This document shows positions 45,195 through 54,813 of a stretch of DNA of 64,000 nt, in pieces. The position numbers and the translations under genes were made by a program. Under the pieces are notes generated by a model. That model was not told the DNA's origin and ran no database searches. It saw nothing but the letters and a program-made list of their open reading frames with translations. Each line of letters starts with the position of its first letter. The stretch's first letter is position 1. Source of the DNA: Bacteroidota bacterium. Lineage in GTDB: Bacteria; Bacteroidota; Bacteroidia; Chitinophagales; Chitinophagaceae. The DNA is taken from the NCBI GenBank assembly GCA_018266775.1, contig JAFDZS010000015.1:62001-126000 (forward strand). Direction: 5' to 3'.

Positions 45195-45575
45195 TCATTT
45201 TATTTTAGTGAATTTATTTGCACCGTTGAACATTAGTTTATTCTTTGTATCAAAACTGAAAAACTCCAATGTTTCAGTTTCCTGCAACAGGTTCTTTTCT
45301 GTGTCAAATAACCCGGATGTTTCGGTTACTTTATATTCTGGCCCCTGCGGTTTGCCATCAAGCACCCGGTCGTATTTCCATCGCCTTTGTATTTTGTATT
45401 CATTGGCGGATTTGTTTTGCAAAGTGATAACCAATGTATCAAAGGCTTTACCAAATTCTGTTTGTGCAGTGCGGACATAAGTGCCGGGAATAAATTCAAT
45501 GATTTCATCATTGCCATTTGTACCGCATCCGGCAATAGAGAGTGCAATAAGAAGAATGAGCAATACTTTTTTCAT
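45195..45575 (-). CDS. Small lipoprotein in the tra operon
   Basis: The product has a lipobox ALSIAGCG after an N-terminal MKKVLLILLIALS stretch, so the cysteine would carry lipid. The mature part of about 110 residues has a beta-rich pattern with the sequences GTYVRTAQTEFGKAFDTL and KIQRRWKYDRVL. I do not recognise a family. The frame also opens at 45605, but the ATG at 45575 precedes the signal. It lies between traG and the traI-like genes and might be an entry-exclusion or assembly lipoprotein. Confidence 0.7.
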   Translation of the reverse strand: MKKVLLILLIALSIAGCGTNGNDEIIEFIPGTYVRTAQTEFGKAFDTLVITLQNKSANEYKIQRRWKYDRVLDGKPQGPEYKVTETSGLFDTEKNLLQETETLEFFSFDTKNKLMFNGANKFTKIK

Positions 45576-45579
45576 ACTA

Positions 45580-48024
45580 TTAGTTTTTGGAGTGAATAAT
45601 CTCATCGGCTAAAGCCTTAATCCCTTTTTCAATATCTCCACCAAACCTTGCAGCATAAGCCTGTACTTTCACTTTTTCTTTTTCCTCTGTAGTATATGCC
45701 AGGTATTCTTCCGGCGATACTTCTGTACGATAAACTTTGCTCAACACCCCACCCAAAGAAATAAAGACCTCTTTATATTTTTTTGTCGGGTCATTGGCTT
45801 TATTGATTGATAATACCAATGCCTTTTCTTTTTCTGTCAGACCAAGCAATTCCTGTATCTGGTCGAATTTGTTCTGGTACTTGCTTTGGTCTAATAATAT
45901 TTTGCAATCACTGTTATTAATGATTGCCTGCTTTACCACCGGTGATGAGATAATATCTTCCACTTCCTGTGTTACCACAATTGCCTCGCCAAAAAACTTT
46001 CTTACAGTTTTAAACAAGTACTTGATGTATTCAGCCATTCCTTCTTTAGCAATTGCTTTCCATGCCTCTTCAATTAGTATCATTTTACGGATGCCTTTCA
46101 GCTTTCTCATTTTGGAAATAAACACTTCCATAATGATAATAGTTACAACCGGGAACAGAATCGGGTGGTCTTTAATATTATCCAGTTCAAATACAATAAA
46201 CCGCTGCTGCAGTAAATCCAGGTTTTCTTTTGCGTTTAACAAATAATCAAATTCACCCCCTTTATAATATGGCCGCAGCACATACATAAAATTAGATACA
46301 TCAAAATCCTTGTCCTTTACATTATCGCCTTTCAGCACAATTATAAAATCATCTTTCAAAAAATCATAAAAGCTATCAAAGCAGGGAAAAATGCTTTTAT
46401 CATTCTCAACTTTCTCAAAATATAATTGTAACGCATTTGAAAGAGCTACATATTCACTACGGTTGAAAGTTTCATTGTCTTTCTTCCACAAGGCCAACAA
46501 TAGGGTTTTAATACTTTCCTTTTTCTCCGTATCCAGTACATCACCTTTACCAATGTAAAACGGGTTAAACTTGATAGGTTTGGTTTCCGAATAAGTAAAA
46601 TAGTAGCCACCTACCATATCGCACAGACCTTTATAGCTATGGCCCACATCTACCAGCACAATATGTGTGCCTTTTTCGTAGTAGCTACGCACCATGTGGT
46701 TGGTAAAAAAGGATTTTCCACTACCTGAAGGCCCCAGAATGAATTTGTTTCTATTGGTACAGATACCTTTAGCCATTGGCTCATCGGAAATATCCACATG
46801 AATGGGTCTTCCTGAAAGACGGTCGCCCAAACGGATGCCGATGGGGCTGACAGAGGAACGATAGTTGGTTTCCAAATTAAAAAAACAACATGCCTGGGGG
46901 CTGAAAGTATCAAACGTATCATTCATTGGAAAGTCGGCGGCATTGCCCGGAATACCCGCCCAGAATATTTGCGCAGCACCTTCGGTTTCTAATTTTGGTG
47001 TAGCATCCATTTGTGTAAGTGCCGATGAACACAGGTTTCTGATGTTCTTCAATTCTTCTTTGTTATCTGTCCATGCCAGTAAATTAAAATGGGCTTTAAC
47101 CGGCAACCTTTGTTCACTGATTGCTTCGTTCAGAAAGTCATCTGTTGCTTGCTTGCTGATGGCATTTTCCCTGCTGTATGCAGAAAGTGATTGCAGCCGC
47201 AATCTTTTACTTTCCAGCTTTTGCATCGTTTTTTGTACATCTTCAATAAACACATACTGGTTGTAGATATGATTGCAGGAAAGCAACTGGCCGATAGGTG
47301 AAGCAAAGCCTACACTGAACTTTGTTTTATCTGTTGAATATTTATCATAGTTTATTCTTGAGCCGCATAAAGCAGGAACAAATTCAGCATCTGCCATTGT
47401 ATAAAGCTGACAATGGTTTTCTCCAATCTTCCACTCAGGTTTAAATTCAATATCCCGGAGAATAATACCATCATCACCAAGATTTAAATAATGCAGAACA
47501 AAATCTGTCAGTAATTCATCCGGCAGCATTTTCATTGTTACAAAACCACTATCGGAAAGTATCTTTTGAAACTGCCCAACATGGTTCATAAAATCATGAA
47601 AGTGCTTTGGCTGCAATGTTTCTTCGGGTACAATTGTTCGCCGAAGCAGGCTGCTAAAAATAGAAGAGCCTGATTTTCGGTTTGCAGGCCTTTTTGTAAG
47701 CATAATATAACAGCGATGGTCCAGGTAAGGCCGTTCGTTAAAGAAACGGTCGCTGCTTCTGGTAAGGAAACTATTGTCTTCCTGAATAAATGAAGGTTTA
47801 TATTTTGTCTCGGTGAACCAATCCTGCTTATGCAATACACTATTCACTGGTAAAACCTTTATGGCTTTAATCCATGCATGATGAAAGGCTTCGTATTCAT
47901 CATTGCTCAGGGTAAACAACTCAGGCAACTGTACTTCAAACACAACTGTAATATCACCCATCTTAGAAAGGATGGCGTTATTTTCAATAGAATAGACCGG
48001 CAGTATCTCATTCATATTTTTCAT
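45580..48024 (-). CDS. traG: Conjugation ATPase TraG (VirB4-like)
   Basis: This is the large cytoplasmic ATPase that powers the transfer channel. The 814-residue product has the Walker A FILGPSGSGKSFFTNH near residue 430 and the Walker B RKMILIEEAWKAI near residue 645. The N-terminal VirB4 region has YSIENNAILSKMGDITVVFEV. Its start overlaps the end of the DUF4133 gene. A downstream gene starts within 5 bases of the stop. Confidence 0.93.
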   Translation of the reverse strand: MKNMNEILPVYSIENNAILSKMGDITVVFEVQLPELFTLSNDEYEAFHHAWIKAIKVLPVNSVLHKQDWFTETKYKPSFIQEDNSFLTRSSDRFFNERPYLDHRCYIMLTKRPANRKSGSSIFSSLLRRTIVPEETLQPKHFHDFMNHVGQFQKILSDSGFVTMKMLPDELLTDFVLHYLNLGDDGIILRDIEFKPEWKIGENHCQLYTMADAEFVPALCGSRINYDKYSTDKTKFSVGFASPIGQLLSCNHIYNQYVFIEDVQKTMQKLESKRLRLQSLSAYSRENAISKQATDDFLNEAISEQRLPVKAHFNLLAWTDNKEELKNIRNLCSSALTQMDATPKLETEGAAQIFWAGIPGNAADFPMNDTFDTFSPQACCFFNLETNYRSSVSPIGIRLGDRLSGRPIHVDISDEPMAKGICTNRNKFILGPSGSGKSFFTNHMVRSYYEKGTHIVLVDVGHSYKGLCDMVGGYYFTYSETKPIKFNPFYIGKGDVLDTEKKESIKTLLLALWKKDNETFNRSEYVALSNALQLYFEKVENDKSIFPCFDSFYDFLKDDFIIVLKGDNVKDKDFDVSNFMYVLRPYYKGGEFDYLLNAKENLDLLQQRFIVFELDNIKDHPILFPVVTIIIMEVFISKMRKLKGIRKMILIEEAWKAIAKEGMAEYIKYLFKTVRKFFGEAIVVTQEVEDIISSPVVKQAIINNSDCKILLDQSKYQNKFDQIQELLGLTEKEKALVLSINKANDPTKKYKEVFISLGGVLSKVYRTEVSPEEYLAYTTEEKEKVKVQAYAARFGGDIEKGIKALADEIIHSKN

Positions 48025-48343
48025 TCAGTAGCTGCTTTTTCAATCTCACTTTCGAATAACTCTTTATCACATCAGGGACCGAACGCCGGGCTATTTTTTT
48101 CATCATGCCATGTTCGCCATAAGTGCGGCTCAATTTGTAGATACGCATAAACAAGGCGGTAGTAAGCACAGCAATAAACGGCAGACAAAAGAAGATTCCC
48201 AGGCCACTGATGTAGAGTATTGCAAAAAGTATCAGCAACACTACTAACCCACCGCCCAGGTACCAGATGTATTGGGCTTTGAGCCCTTTAAACTCAATGC
48301 TGCGATTAATGCCTTTGTTGATTTGATAGACGGAGCTGGACAT
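48008..48343 (-). CDS. traF: DUF4133 conjugation protein (TraF, VirB3-like)
   Basis: The 111-residue product starts MSSSVYQINKGINRSIEFKG, the characteristic opening of the DUF4133 proteins of Bacteroides-type conjugation systems. Two membrane helices follow (YIWYLGGGLVVLLILFAILYI and IFFCLPFIAVLTTALFMRIY). It corresponds to VirB3. It overlaps traG by 17 bases. It heads the middle tra operon and has the shared tra element just upstream. Confidence 0.88.
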   Translation of the reverse strand: MSSSVYQINKGINRSIEFKGLKAQYIWYLGGGLVVLLILFAILYISGLGIFFCLPFIAVLTTALFMRIYKLSRTYGEHGMMKKIARRSVPDVIKSYSKVRLKKQLLNEKYE

Positions 48344-48375
48344 GACTATTTAAAGAACAAATGCAGCAAATAGCT

Positions 48376-48416
48376 TTCCAAGATGTAATTTATGCAGGTA
48401 GGTAAGGTAGGACTAC
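48376..48416 (-). promoter_or_regulatory. Shared tra-operon element, copy 2 (before the traF-traG operon)
   Basis: On the minus strand the block opens GTAGTCCTACCTTACCTACC, then has TAAATT and ends ATCTTGGAAAG. It parallels the copies before traK and before the 152-residue gene. It lies 33 bases upstream of the start at 48343, a distance suited to a promoter or operator. Confidence 0.6.
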
Positions 48417-48422
48417 GGCATA

Positions 48423-51400
48423 TCAAATCCTCATTCCCTTTACTTTTGTCTCTTCAGCTTTTTTCTTAGGCAATAGGCTTTTGCCATTTTTTGGTGTGTC
48501 AGGTTCCATTTTTACAACCGGGGCTTCAAGAGTTATTTCATTCGTATCATGCTGCTTAATCTGGTTAGCCTGTATCTTCAGCGTAATCTCCCTTTCCAAT
48601 CTTGAAACGTCTTTCTTTAACTGTGCCAATTCATCCTCTTTATCAAATAGCTTGGCTACAATTTTCTCCAGCATCGGTATATTATAGTCCAGTTCCTGCA
48701 ATGTCTTTTGATATTTCTCTTTCAGGCTTTCTACCCGGTCAATAGCATTTAAAAAGTAGCGGGCTGCCAGTTTGGGATTATCAATATTAATATGCCCCTG
48801 GTTCCAGGAGTATTTAATGCTGCTTTCCTTGCTTTCTGCATAAAACACATTGCTGTATTTATATTCAAACATGCCTCTCTCCTCGTAAGTTTCTTTCTGC
48901 CTGCGGATGTATAAATCAAAGCCATAGAGTTCCCCGATTCTTTTGTTGTCATCTTCGCCAATGCCAGGTTTCCATGCTGTGTAAAGGCGTATTAAATGGT
49001 TGCCTATTGCTTCAGCATCTGTGCTGCTCAGGCCTTCAAGGTGAATAGGGTTAATTTTTACCCCTTCTTTATCACACTGCAACTGGCTTTTGTATTGTTG
49101 CTCATCAATACTCAGCTTCTCGAATGTTTGCAACGTTTTACCTTTTTCTTCCTGTAGGTTTTCTAATTTGAACCTCGACCGGAATACTTCTTTATGATGT
49201 GCATTACGCAGGCTTTCCAACACAGCAATCTTCTTTTCCGTTTTTGATTTTTCCAGCAATGTAGTATCACCGGACAATATGGCTATGTATTCGGAAAAAC
49301 TCATTCCGCTTTTTTCATCAATGCTGCCTTCATCAATCGTTCTTACATTCAGTTCACAATTCTTCATCTGGCTGATGAAGGTTTGCTTATTCTTCAGCAG
49401 ATTGAATTTGTAGTTGTCCAATGATTGCTCAACTGCATAAATAAAATTCTTCACTTTGTTATTGTAAAACTCTTTAGCAACAATGTTTCCCTGTCTTGCG
49501 CCACGGCCATCCCTTTGTTCCAGTTCAGATGGTTTCCAGGGAATATCCAGATGGTGCATAGCAACAATCTTTGCCTGCACATTTAATCCTGTGCCTGCTT
49601 TTTCTGTGCTGCCCAGCATAATGCATATCTCACCATTATTCATCTTACGGAACAGTTCTGGTCTTTGCTTATCCGTCCAGTCATGTATAAAGGTGATATA
49701 GCGGGCTGGGATTTTAAAGTCATTGATGAGCTTTGTTTTCAACGCATCGTAAATATTAAACTCATTGGGCTTTGGTGTGCCAATATCACAAAAGACAATT
49801 TGAGTGCCTTTATGTTCTTTGCTTTGCTTATATATCTCCGCTACTTTTCTGGCACAAACATTTACTTTATTATTTGGATGGTCGCTGTACTTACTACTAT
49901 CAATCAGCCGCATATCTGCCGCCATTTTTTTAGCATAGTTGGTGGCAATCAACATCCGACCTTTATCTTCTTCGTCTGTTAATCTTGGTCTGCCGATTAG
50001 TTCACCGTCACCTGTTTTGGCAAACTGCATCAATAGCTTTGTAAATTCCTGTTGTTCCGGTGTAGGTGGAATATTGACTAACTGCTCATCAATCTCCGGC
50101 TTATCCAGATTAATATGCTTAGCTGTTTTATAATCGGTAATCTCATTGTAAAACAAAGCCAGTTCGGGTACTTTAATAAAATGCCGGAAACGTTCCTTCG
50201 CAATTATTTCATTGGTTACAGAAAATTCAAAGTCAGTGGTTTTCTTAGCGAAGACTGCTGCCCAGGCATCAAAGTTTTCAATACGCTGCCGTTCCATTTC
50301 CTTTGGCCGCAGGTATTTAAACAGCAGGTACATTTCAGTAAGGCTATTACTGATTGGTGTGCCTGACAAAAAAGTTACACATAAATCACTATTAAATCTT
50401 GTTTGCAGTTCCCGAACGGCAAACAGCATATTCAATGCTTTCTGGCTGCCTTCCTTATTTCCCAAACCAGCCACTCTATCATGCCTCGTAGTGAAAGTCA
50501 GGTTCTTAAATTTGTGGGCTTCATCCACAAATAAGTGGTCAACACCTAAAGCCCGGAAGTTGATGCCGGCATCTTTCTTCTCTTCAATATTCTTTCTTAT
50601 TTCCTGCAGCTTAACACCCAGATTTGTTTTGCGTATTTCCAACCCTTTCAGCATACGCCGGGAGATTTCGCCACCCATATCTTTTATGGTATGTAAATCC
50701 CTTTCTACATTATCCAGTTCGGCTCCTATGATTTGTTTTTGTATTTCAGGGCTTTGCGGAATTTTACCAAACTGGTCATGGGTGAGTATAATGCAATCCC
50801 AATTATTATTTTTGATTTCATTGAACAACCGCATCCGTTTTGCAGGAGTAAAATCATTTTCATCCGGTGCCAGTATCCTTGCGTTGGGGTATGCTTTTCT
50901 GTAAGTTTCTGCAATCTGCCGCACATTTGCTTTCAATGCCAGTATCATGGGTTTATTGGTAATGTGCAGCCGCTTCATTTCATTGGCGGCAACTACCATC
51001 GTCAATGTTTTTCCGAGACCTACTTCATGGTCTATCAATGCACCACGGTTTTGTACAATGCGCCAAACAGAATTCTTTTGAGAACTATATAAATCATCAA
51101 TACCCAATCTTCTTTTATCCAATCCCGGAAACTGTAAATGTTTGCCATCGTATTCCCTTAGTACATAACAATTGAAAGTATCATTGTATAGGGTTTCTAA
51201 TTCTCTCTTACCACTATCCGGTAATTCTTTCAGCCAGTCAACAAAACTACTTCGAATAGATTCTATTTTTTGATGCGCCAATTGTATAGCTTCACTATCC
51301 GGCACACGGATGCTTTTGCCACCTACTTCTATTTCATAAGTATAAAATGGTGTGGTATTTTCCAGCGCATATTCTAATAACGCATCGCCATAAGTGGGGC

Positions 51401-53927
51401 GACCGCCCTTTGTGGTAACAGCATATTCCTGGTTGATTTTTGCGTTGGTAAGTCTTGCTTTTACTTTAAAGGTATCTAAAGAGGGAAAATAATTTACCTC
51501 AGTATTCAGTTCAAACAAGTGTGAGGCGAAGCGGCTGTAATAGTCAAGCGGTATCCATCTTTCACCCAAGTTAAAATCAAGTAATTCAAACGGTATTTTT
51601 TCGGGCTGTACTTTTTTTAATGCGGTGAGACTTTTAAGGAGCTGAACATTGTCAGGGTTTTTCTCAACTACTTCTGTAGCTGTTTTTAGTTTGAATACCA
51701 CATTGCCGCTTAACAATTGGTCGGCAGTTTCCCATTGCAATGTTGAAGGATTAAGATAAATATGACTGCCCAATGCTTCAACTGTTTCAGCTTCGGTATT
51801 ATCAGTAGCAGCCGCTATAAATTCAATATCTACCTTGCCTTTATCGTTCAGGCTTTTTGCCAATGCCTCTAAAGGATTATCCGTTGTAAATACTTCCTGC
51901 TTTGGTACTAAAGAATGAGTGAGTATATCTGCCTTTACAAATTGTTCGCCTTCTTTTCTTTCCAATGAGGAAAGCATGGTTAACCCAAAAGCTTCATCTT
52001 TTAAAACCCGTTGCCGGTTGATGGGTAAGTTCAAAAGACCATATCCTTTTGTTAATGATTCGTAGGCTTCATTCAGTTCTTTTCGTAAATCAGTATGCTC
52101 TGTTTGTTCGGTTGTTTCTTTTTCAAACAAATAGAAATACATATCTCTTACCGCAGTGTATTGCTGATAAAAACTCAGGTCCTTCTTGTCATGCAAGCTT
52201 GGCATAAACACCGGCTTGCCATCATCTGATGCCAGGTAGGAAACAAAACCAACCCGGCTATTGTGTACAATCAGTGTTCCTTCTTTGTGGAGTGGATTGA
52301 AGTCCTTTAGTGTTTCCAATTTATCATCATCGCCCAATGAAATATGAAACACTACCTCACCGTCATTATAAAATTGCTGCTCATATTTTTTCAGCGTATT
52401 TGTTATACCAGCCAATTCATGTTGCAGTAAAGCTGCATTCATCCAATTAGCAGAAAACTGCAATTCTTCGGCATTGGAATAAAGTTTATAGACATATTGT
52501 TTGAAGGCAGTTGATTTAGCCGTCATCAATACAATTAACTCATGCTCCGGTTTGTCTTTAGTACGGATGATGTTTAGAATCCTTGCCGTCTTTTTATCTA
52601 CTACTGAAGCATCAGCCGGATTAACGTAAGCCGCAGCCCGGTTGATGGTATTAGAAGAGCCTGTATCAAACAAACCTAATTGCACAGAAGAATTGTCGGG
52701 TTTATTTTCCGGAATATCCGTATAGGTAAGTTGTGTACCTGTTTGCTTTGGAACTTGTTTTATCTGTTGCCTGAAGGCCTCTTTATTAAATCTTGCATCA
52801 ATCCCTTTTGCAACTGCTTCAGCCAGTTTCGGTGCAATAAGTTTTATGTCGCCAGTCTGCCAGATAACTTCATGTGCTTTCCCGTATTGGTCTTTGCCGG
52901 GTTTTATCTGATTGCCGAGAATAATTTCAGAATGAAGAACGATGTATTGATTATGGTGATAGGCGCCAAATTCGTTATGTTGTTCAATTGTTTTAATTAA
53001 CTTTTTTTCTTCTTCCGAAAGAGATTGTTTAGTCTGATGTTTTTGAACAATCAGCAAATGACTTGATGCTTCGGTATTGCCTGTATCTTTCATCAGGTTA
53101 TCCGGCATTACATTCAAACTAATGAAATCAGCATTATTAAAAAGATATTCCCTGGCAAACTGATTTGAAGGGCTGTTGAGAAAGGCATCAGTAGCAATGT
53201 AAGCTAACAAGCCACCGTCCTTTAATTTATCAAGCCCTTTTGCAAAAAAGTAATTGTGAATCTTATCTGTTAATCCTTTTTCTTGTATGCTTTCGTCATA
53301 AACTTTAAAATTGCCGAAAGGAATATTGCTGACGACCAAATCATATTTCCCATTCTCCGAATTGGGAGCGTCTTCAAAGCCTTTTATTTGAACCGATGCA
53401 GGAAAGGGTAACGAACTGTTTAGTGCTGTTAATACTTTACCGGTAAGAAAATCTTTCTCAACAACACTAATTTGTTGCAGGGATGGAAATGCGGCAACAG
53501 CTTCTGTTACAAACACACCTGCACCACTGCTTGGTTCATATATAGCAGCAGGTTCAATACCACGTTCCTTAAGAACAGCAAACAGGGATTGTGGAATTAT
53601 TTCGGGAGTATAAAAGGCAGTAAGGATGCTGTTGCGAATAGAATCAATAGCCTCTTTGTATTCCTTTTCGGTAAGTTGCTGTTGTAATAACTGATGAAGT
53701 TCTATTATCTGCGGATGAAGTTTTAAATCTTCTTTGGAGGCATTTTGTTTTTTCCATTCTTCTTTAGAGGAATTGGGAAACAGCACGGCTTTTAGTCCTC
53801 CAAAACCGGAATATTTTTTTAAAACAGAAAGCTGGTCAGCAGTTAATTGTTTTTCTGCTGACCAGTTTAAGGCAATACGAATAGCCTCAATATTGTCTTT
53901 AATTTTCTGCTGACTGTTGTAACTCAT
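48423..53927 (-). CDS. N6-DNA methylase plus SNF2/DEAD helicase, DarB-like polyvalent protein (1834 residues)
   Basis: The N-terminal part holds an N6-adenine methylase: the SAM site EPSSGAGVF near residue 133 and the catalytic NIPF (an NPPY variant) near residue 202. The C-terminal part is a superfamily 2 helicase: Walker A GLGKTLTMVV near 971, VDEAHKFKN near 1134, LSGTPISNS, and QRDGRGARQGN near 1477. A coiled coil and the tail NGKSLLPKKKAEETKVKG follow. Such fusions resemble phage P1 DarB and are thought to protect incoming DNA from restriction. It overlaps the DUF1896 gene by 29 bases. Confidence 0.85.
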   Translation of the reverse strand: MSYNSQQKIKDNIEAIRIALNWSAEKQLTADQLSVLKKYSGFGGLKAVLFPNSSKEEWKKQNASKEDLKLHPQIIELHQLLQQQLTEKEYKEAIDSIRNSILTAFYTPEIIPQSLFAVLKERGIEPAAIYEPSSGAGVFVTEAVAAFPSLQQISVVEKDFLTGKVLTALNSSLPFPASVQIKGFEDAPNSENGKYDLVVSNIPFGNFKVYDESIQEKGLTDKIHNYFFAKGLDKLKDGGLLAYIATDAFLNSPSNQFAREYLFNNADFISLNVMPDNLMKDTGNTEASSHLLIVQKHQTKQSLSEEEKKLIKTIEQHNEFGAYHHNQYIVLHSEIILGNQIKPGKDQYGKAHEVIWQTGDIKLIAPKLAEAVAKGIDARFNKEAFRQQIKQVPKQTGTQLTYTDIPENKPDNSSVQLGLFDTGSSNTINRAAAYVNPADASVVDKKTARILNIIRTKDKPEHELIVLMTAKSTAFKQYVYKLYSNAEELQFSANWMNAALLQHELAGITNTLKKYEQQFYNDGEVVFHISLGDDDKLETLKDFNPLHKEGTLIVHNSRVGFVSYLASDDGKPVFMPSLHDKKDLSFYQQYTAVRDMYFYLFEKETTEQTEHTDLRKELNEAYESLTKGYGLLNLPINRQRVLKDEAFGLTMLSSLERKEGEQFVKADILTHSLVPKQEVFTTDNPLEALAKSLNDKGKVDIEFIAAATDNTEAETVEALGSHIYLNPSTLQWETADQLLSGNVVFKLKTATEVVEKNPDNVQLLKSLTALKKVQPEKIPFELLDFNLGERWIPLDYYSRFASHLFELNTEVNYFPSLDTFKVKARLTNAKINQEYAVTTKGGRPTYGDALLEYALENTTPFYTYEIEVGGKSIRVPDSEAIQLAHQKIESIRSSFVDWLKELPDSGKRELETLYNDTFNCYVLREYDGKHLQFPGLDKRRLGIDDLYSSQKNSVWRIVQNRGALIDHEVGLGKTLTMVVAANEMKRLHITNKPMILALKANVRQIAETYRKAYPNARILAPDENDFTPAKRMRLFNEIKNNNWDCIILTHDQFGKIPQSPEIQKQIIGAELDNVERDLHTIKDMGGEISRRMLKGLEIRKTNLGVKLQEIRKNIEEKKDAGINFRALGVDHLFVDEAHKFKNLTFTTRHDRVAGLGNKEGSQKALNMLFAVRELQTRFNSDLCVTFLSGTPISNSLTEMYLLFKYLRPKEMERQRIENFDAWAAVFAKKTTDFEFSVTNEIIAKERFRHFIKVPELALFYNEITDYKTAKHINLDKPEIDEQLVNIPPTPEQQEFTKLLMQFAKTGDGELIGRPRLTDEEDKGRMLIATNYAKKMAADMRLIDSSKYSDHPNNKVNVCARKVAEIYKQSKEHKGTQIVFCDIGTPKPNEFNIYDALKTKLINDFKIPARYITFIHDWTDKQRPELFRKMNNGEICIMLGSTEKAGTGLNVQAKIVAMHHLDIPWKPSELEQRDGRGARQGNIVAKEFYNNKVKNFIYAVEQSLDNYKFNLLKNKQTFISQMKNCELNVRTIDEGSIDEKSGMSFSEYIAILSGDTTLLEKSKTEKKIAVLESLRNAHHKEVFRSRFKLENLQEEKGKTLQTFEKLSIDEQQYKSQLQCDKEGVKINPIHLEGLSSTDAEAIGNHLIRLYTAWKPGIGEDDNKRIGELYGFDLYIRRQKETYEERGMFEYKYSNVFYAESKESSIKYSWNQGHINIDNPKLAARYFLNAIDRVESLKEKYQKTLQELDYNIPMLEKIVAKLFDKEDELAQLKKDVSRLEREITLKIQANQIKQHDTNEITLEAPVVKMEPDTPKNGKSLLPKKKAEETKVKGMRI

Positions 53928-54381
53928 TGCTCACATTTTCATTCACACGGTTACTTTCCAGGTATTCACTCACTGCGCCGGTTATGGCATAGCGGATAAA
54001 TTGGTTATCCTCGTTTTCTTCTGAGATTCGCAAATCATCAAAAGTGGAGTTGCAATAGTTAATCATATTGACAACTTCATGCTGAAGCAATCCCGATTGA
54101 AAAAGCAGTTTATACTCAGTTTCAAATTCAGTTTCCAGGATATTCAGTATGTAATTGAACCTTGATGGTCGAAGCTCTTTAGTAATTTCTTCAAGGCAGG
54201 TTTCTACAATGATATATTCTGGCTGGCTGCTATTCTTCAATTGCTTTATTAGTGACCCGGCAGTACTTACCTTGTCATAAAGCCAGACACGGAGTTTGTC
54301 TTCTGCTTCCAAAGCAATGAGTATATCAGGATTGTTATCCCTGATATACTCCAGTAATTTGCCAATTAAGATTTCTTTCAT
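53899..54381 (-). CDS. DUF1896-like small ICE protein
   Basis: The product of about 160 residues is acidic and helical, with the C-terminal segment FIRYAITGAVSEYLESN that resembles the DUF1896 proteins of Bacteroidota conjugative elements. A TTG at 54387 is in frame, but the ATG at 54381 is more plausible. The 3' end overlaps the methylase-helicase gene, so the two are coupled. Its role is unknown; the gene pairing suggests it works with the large protein. Confidence 0.65.
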   Translation of the reverse strand: MKEILIGKLLEYIRDNNPDILIALEAEDKLRVWLYDKVSTAGSLIKQLKNSSQPEYIIVETCLEEITKELRPSRFNYILNILETEFETEYKLLFQSGLLQHEVVNMINYCNSTFDDLRISEENEDNQFIRYAITGAVSEYLESNRVNENVSNELQQSAEN

Positions 54382-54393
54382 ACGCAAAGGTCT

Positions 54394-54714
54394 TTATACA
54401 CCAAAGAATGAACGGATAACGGTAGCTACAATTACCAGGAATACGCAACTACCAAACCAGGCCGCTGCCACTTTTCCGGTATCATGGTCACCACTGTTCC
54501 ACTTTTGATAAACCTTCACGGCTCCAATCAAACCTACAATGGCGCCTACTGCATACATAAGATTTACCCCAGCGGCAAAGTAGCTTCTTACTTTCGTGTT
54601 GGCTTCATTTATACCGGCGTTGCCATCTTGCGCAATAGCTGAAACAGTAAGGAACACCAATACAAAGCAGATTGTGCCACTAATCAATTTTCTTCTTTCA
54701 ATCACTTTTTTCAT
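54394..54714 (-). CDS. traE: DUF4134 conjugation pilin-like protein (TraE, VirB2-like)
   Basis: The product has a signal peptide ending AIAQD and two membrane helices with the pattern NTKVRSYFAAGVNLMYAVGAIVGLIGAVKVY, the signature of DUF4134 proteins, which are the VirB2-like major pilin of this system. About 106 residues is the usual size. A GTG lies 6 bases earlier in frame, but the ATG at 54714 is chosen. It follows a terminator-like hairpin, so its transcription may come from its own promoter. Confidence 0.85.
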   Translation of the reverse strand: MKKVIERRKLISGTICFVLVFLTVSAIAQDGNAGINEANTKVRSYFAAGVNLMYAVGAIVGLIGAVKVYQKWNSGDHDTGKVAAAWFGSCVFLVIVATVIRSFFGV

Positions 54715-54740
54715 ACACACATTATTTTTGAGAAATGAAT

Positions 54741-54808
54741 AAAAAAAGAATGCTTCATTATACTAACCCATCGCACTTGATTTTCCTGCCCGCAGATAAT
54801 GAAGCATT
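54741..54808 (-). terminator. Terminator-like hairpin between the 152-residue gene and traE
   Basis: The 13-bp arms 54749-54761 and 54796-54808 are perfectly complementary, with a 34-base loop. On the minus strand the stem is followed by a run of seven T residues (54747-54741). It sits right after the stop at 54814 and about 30 bases before the traE ATG, so it would end or attenuate the upstream message. Confidence 0.75.
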
Positions 54809-54813
54809 ACTTT

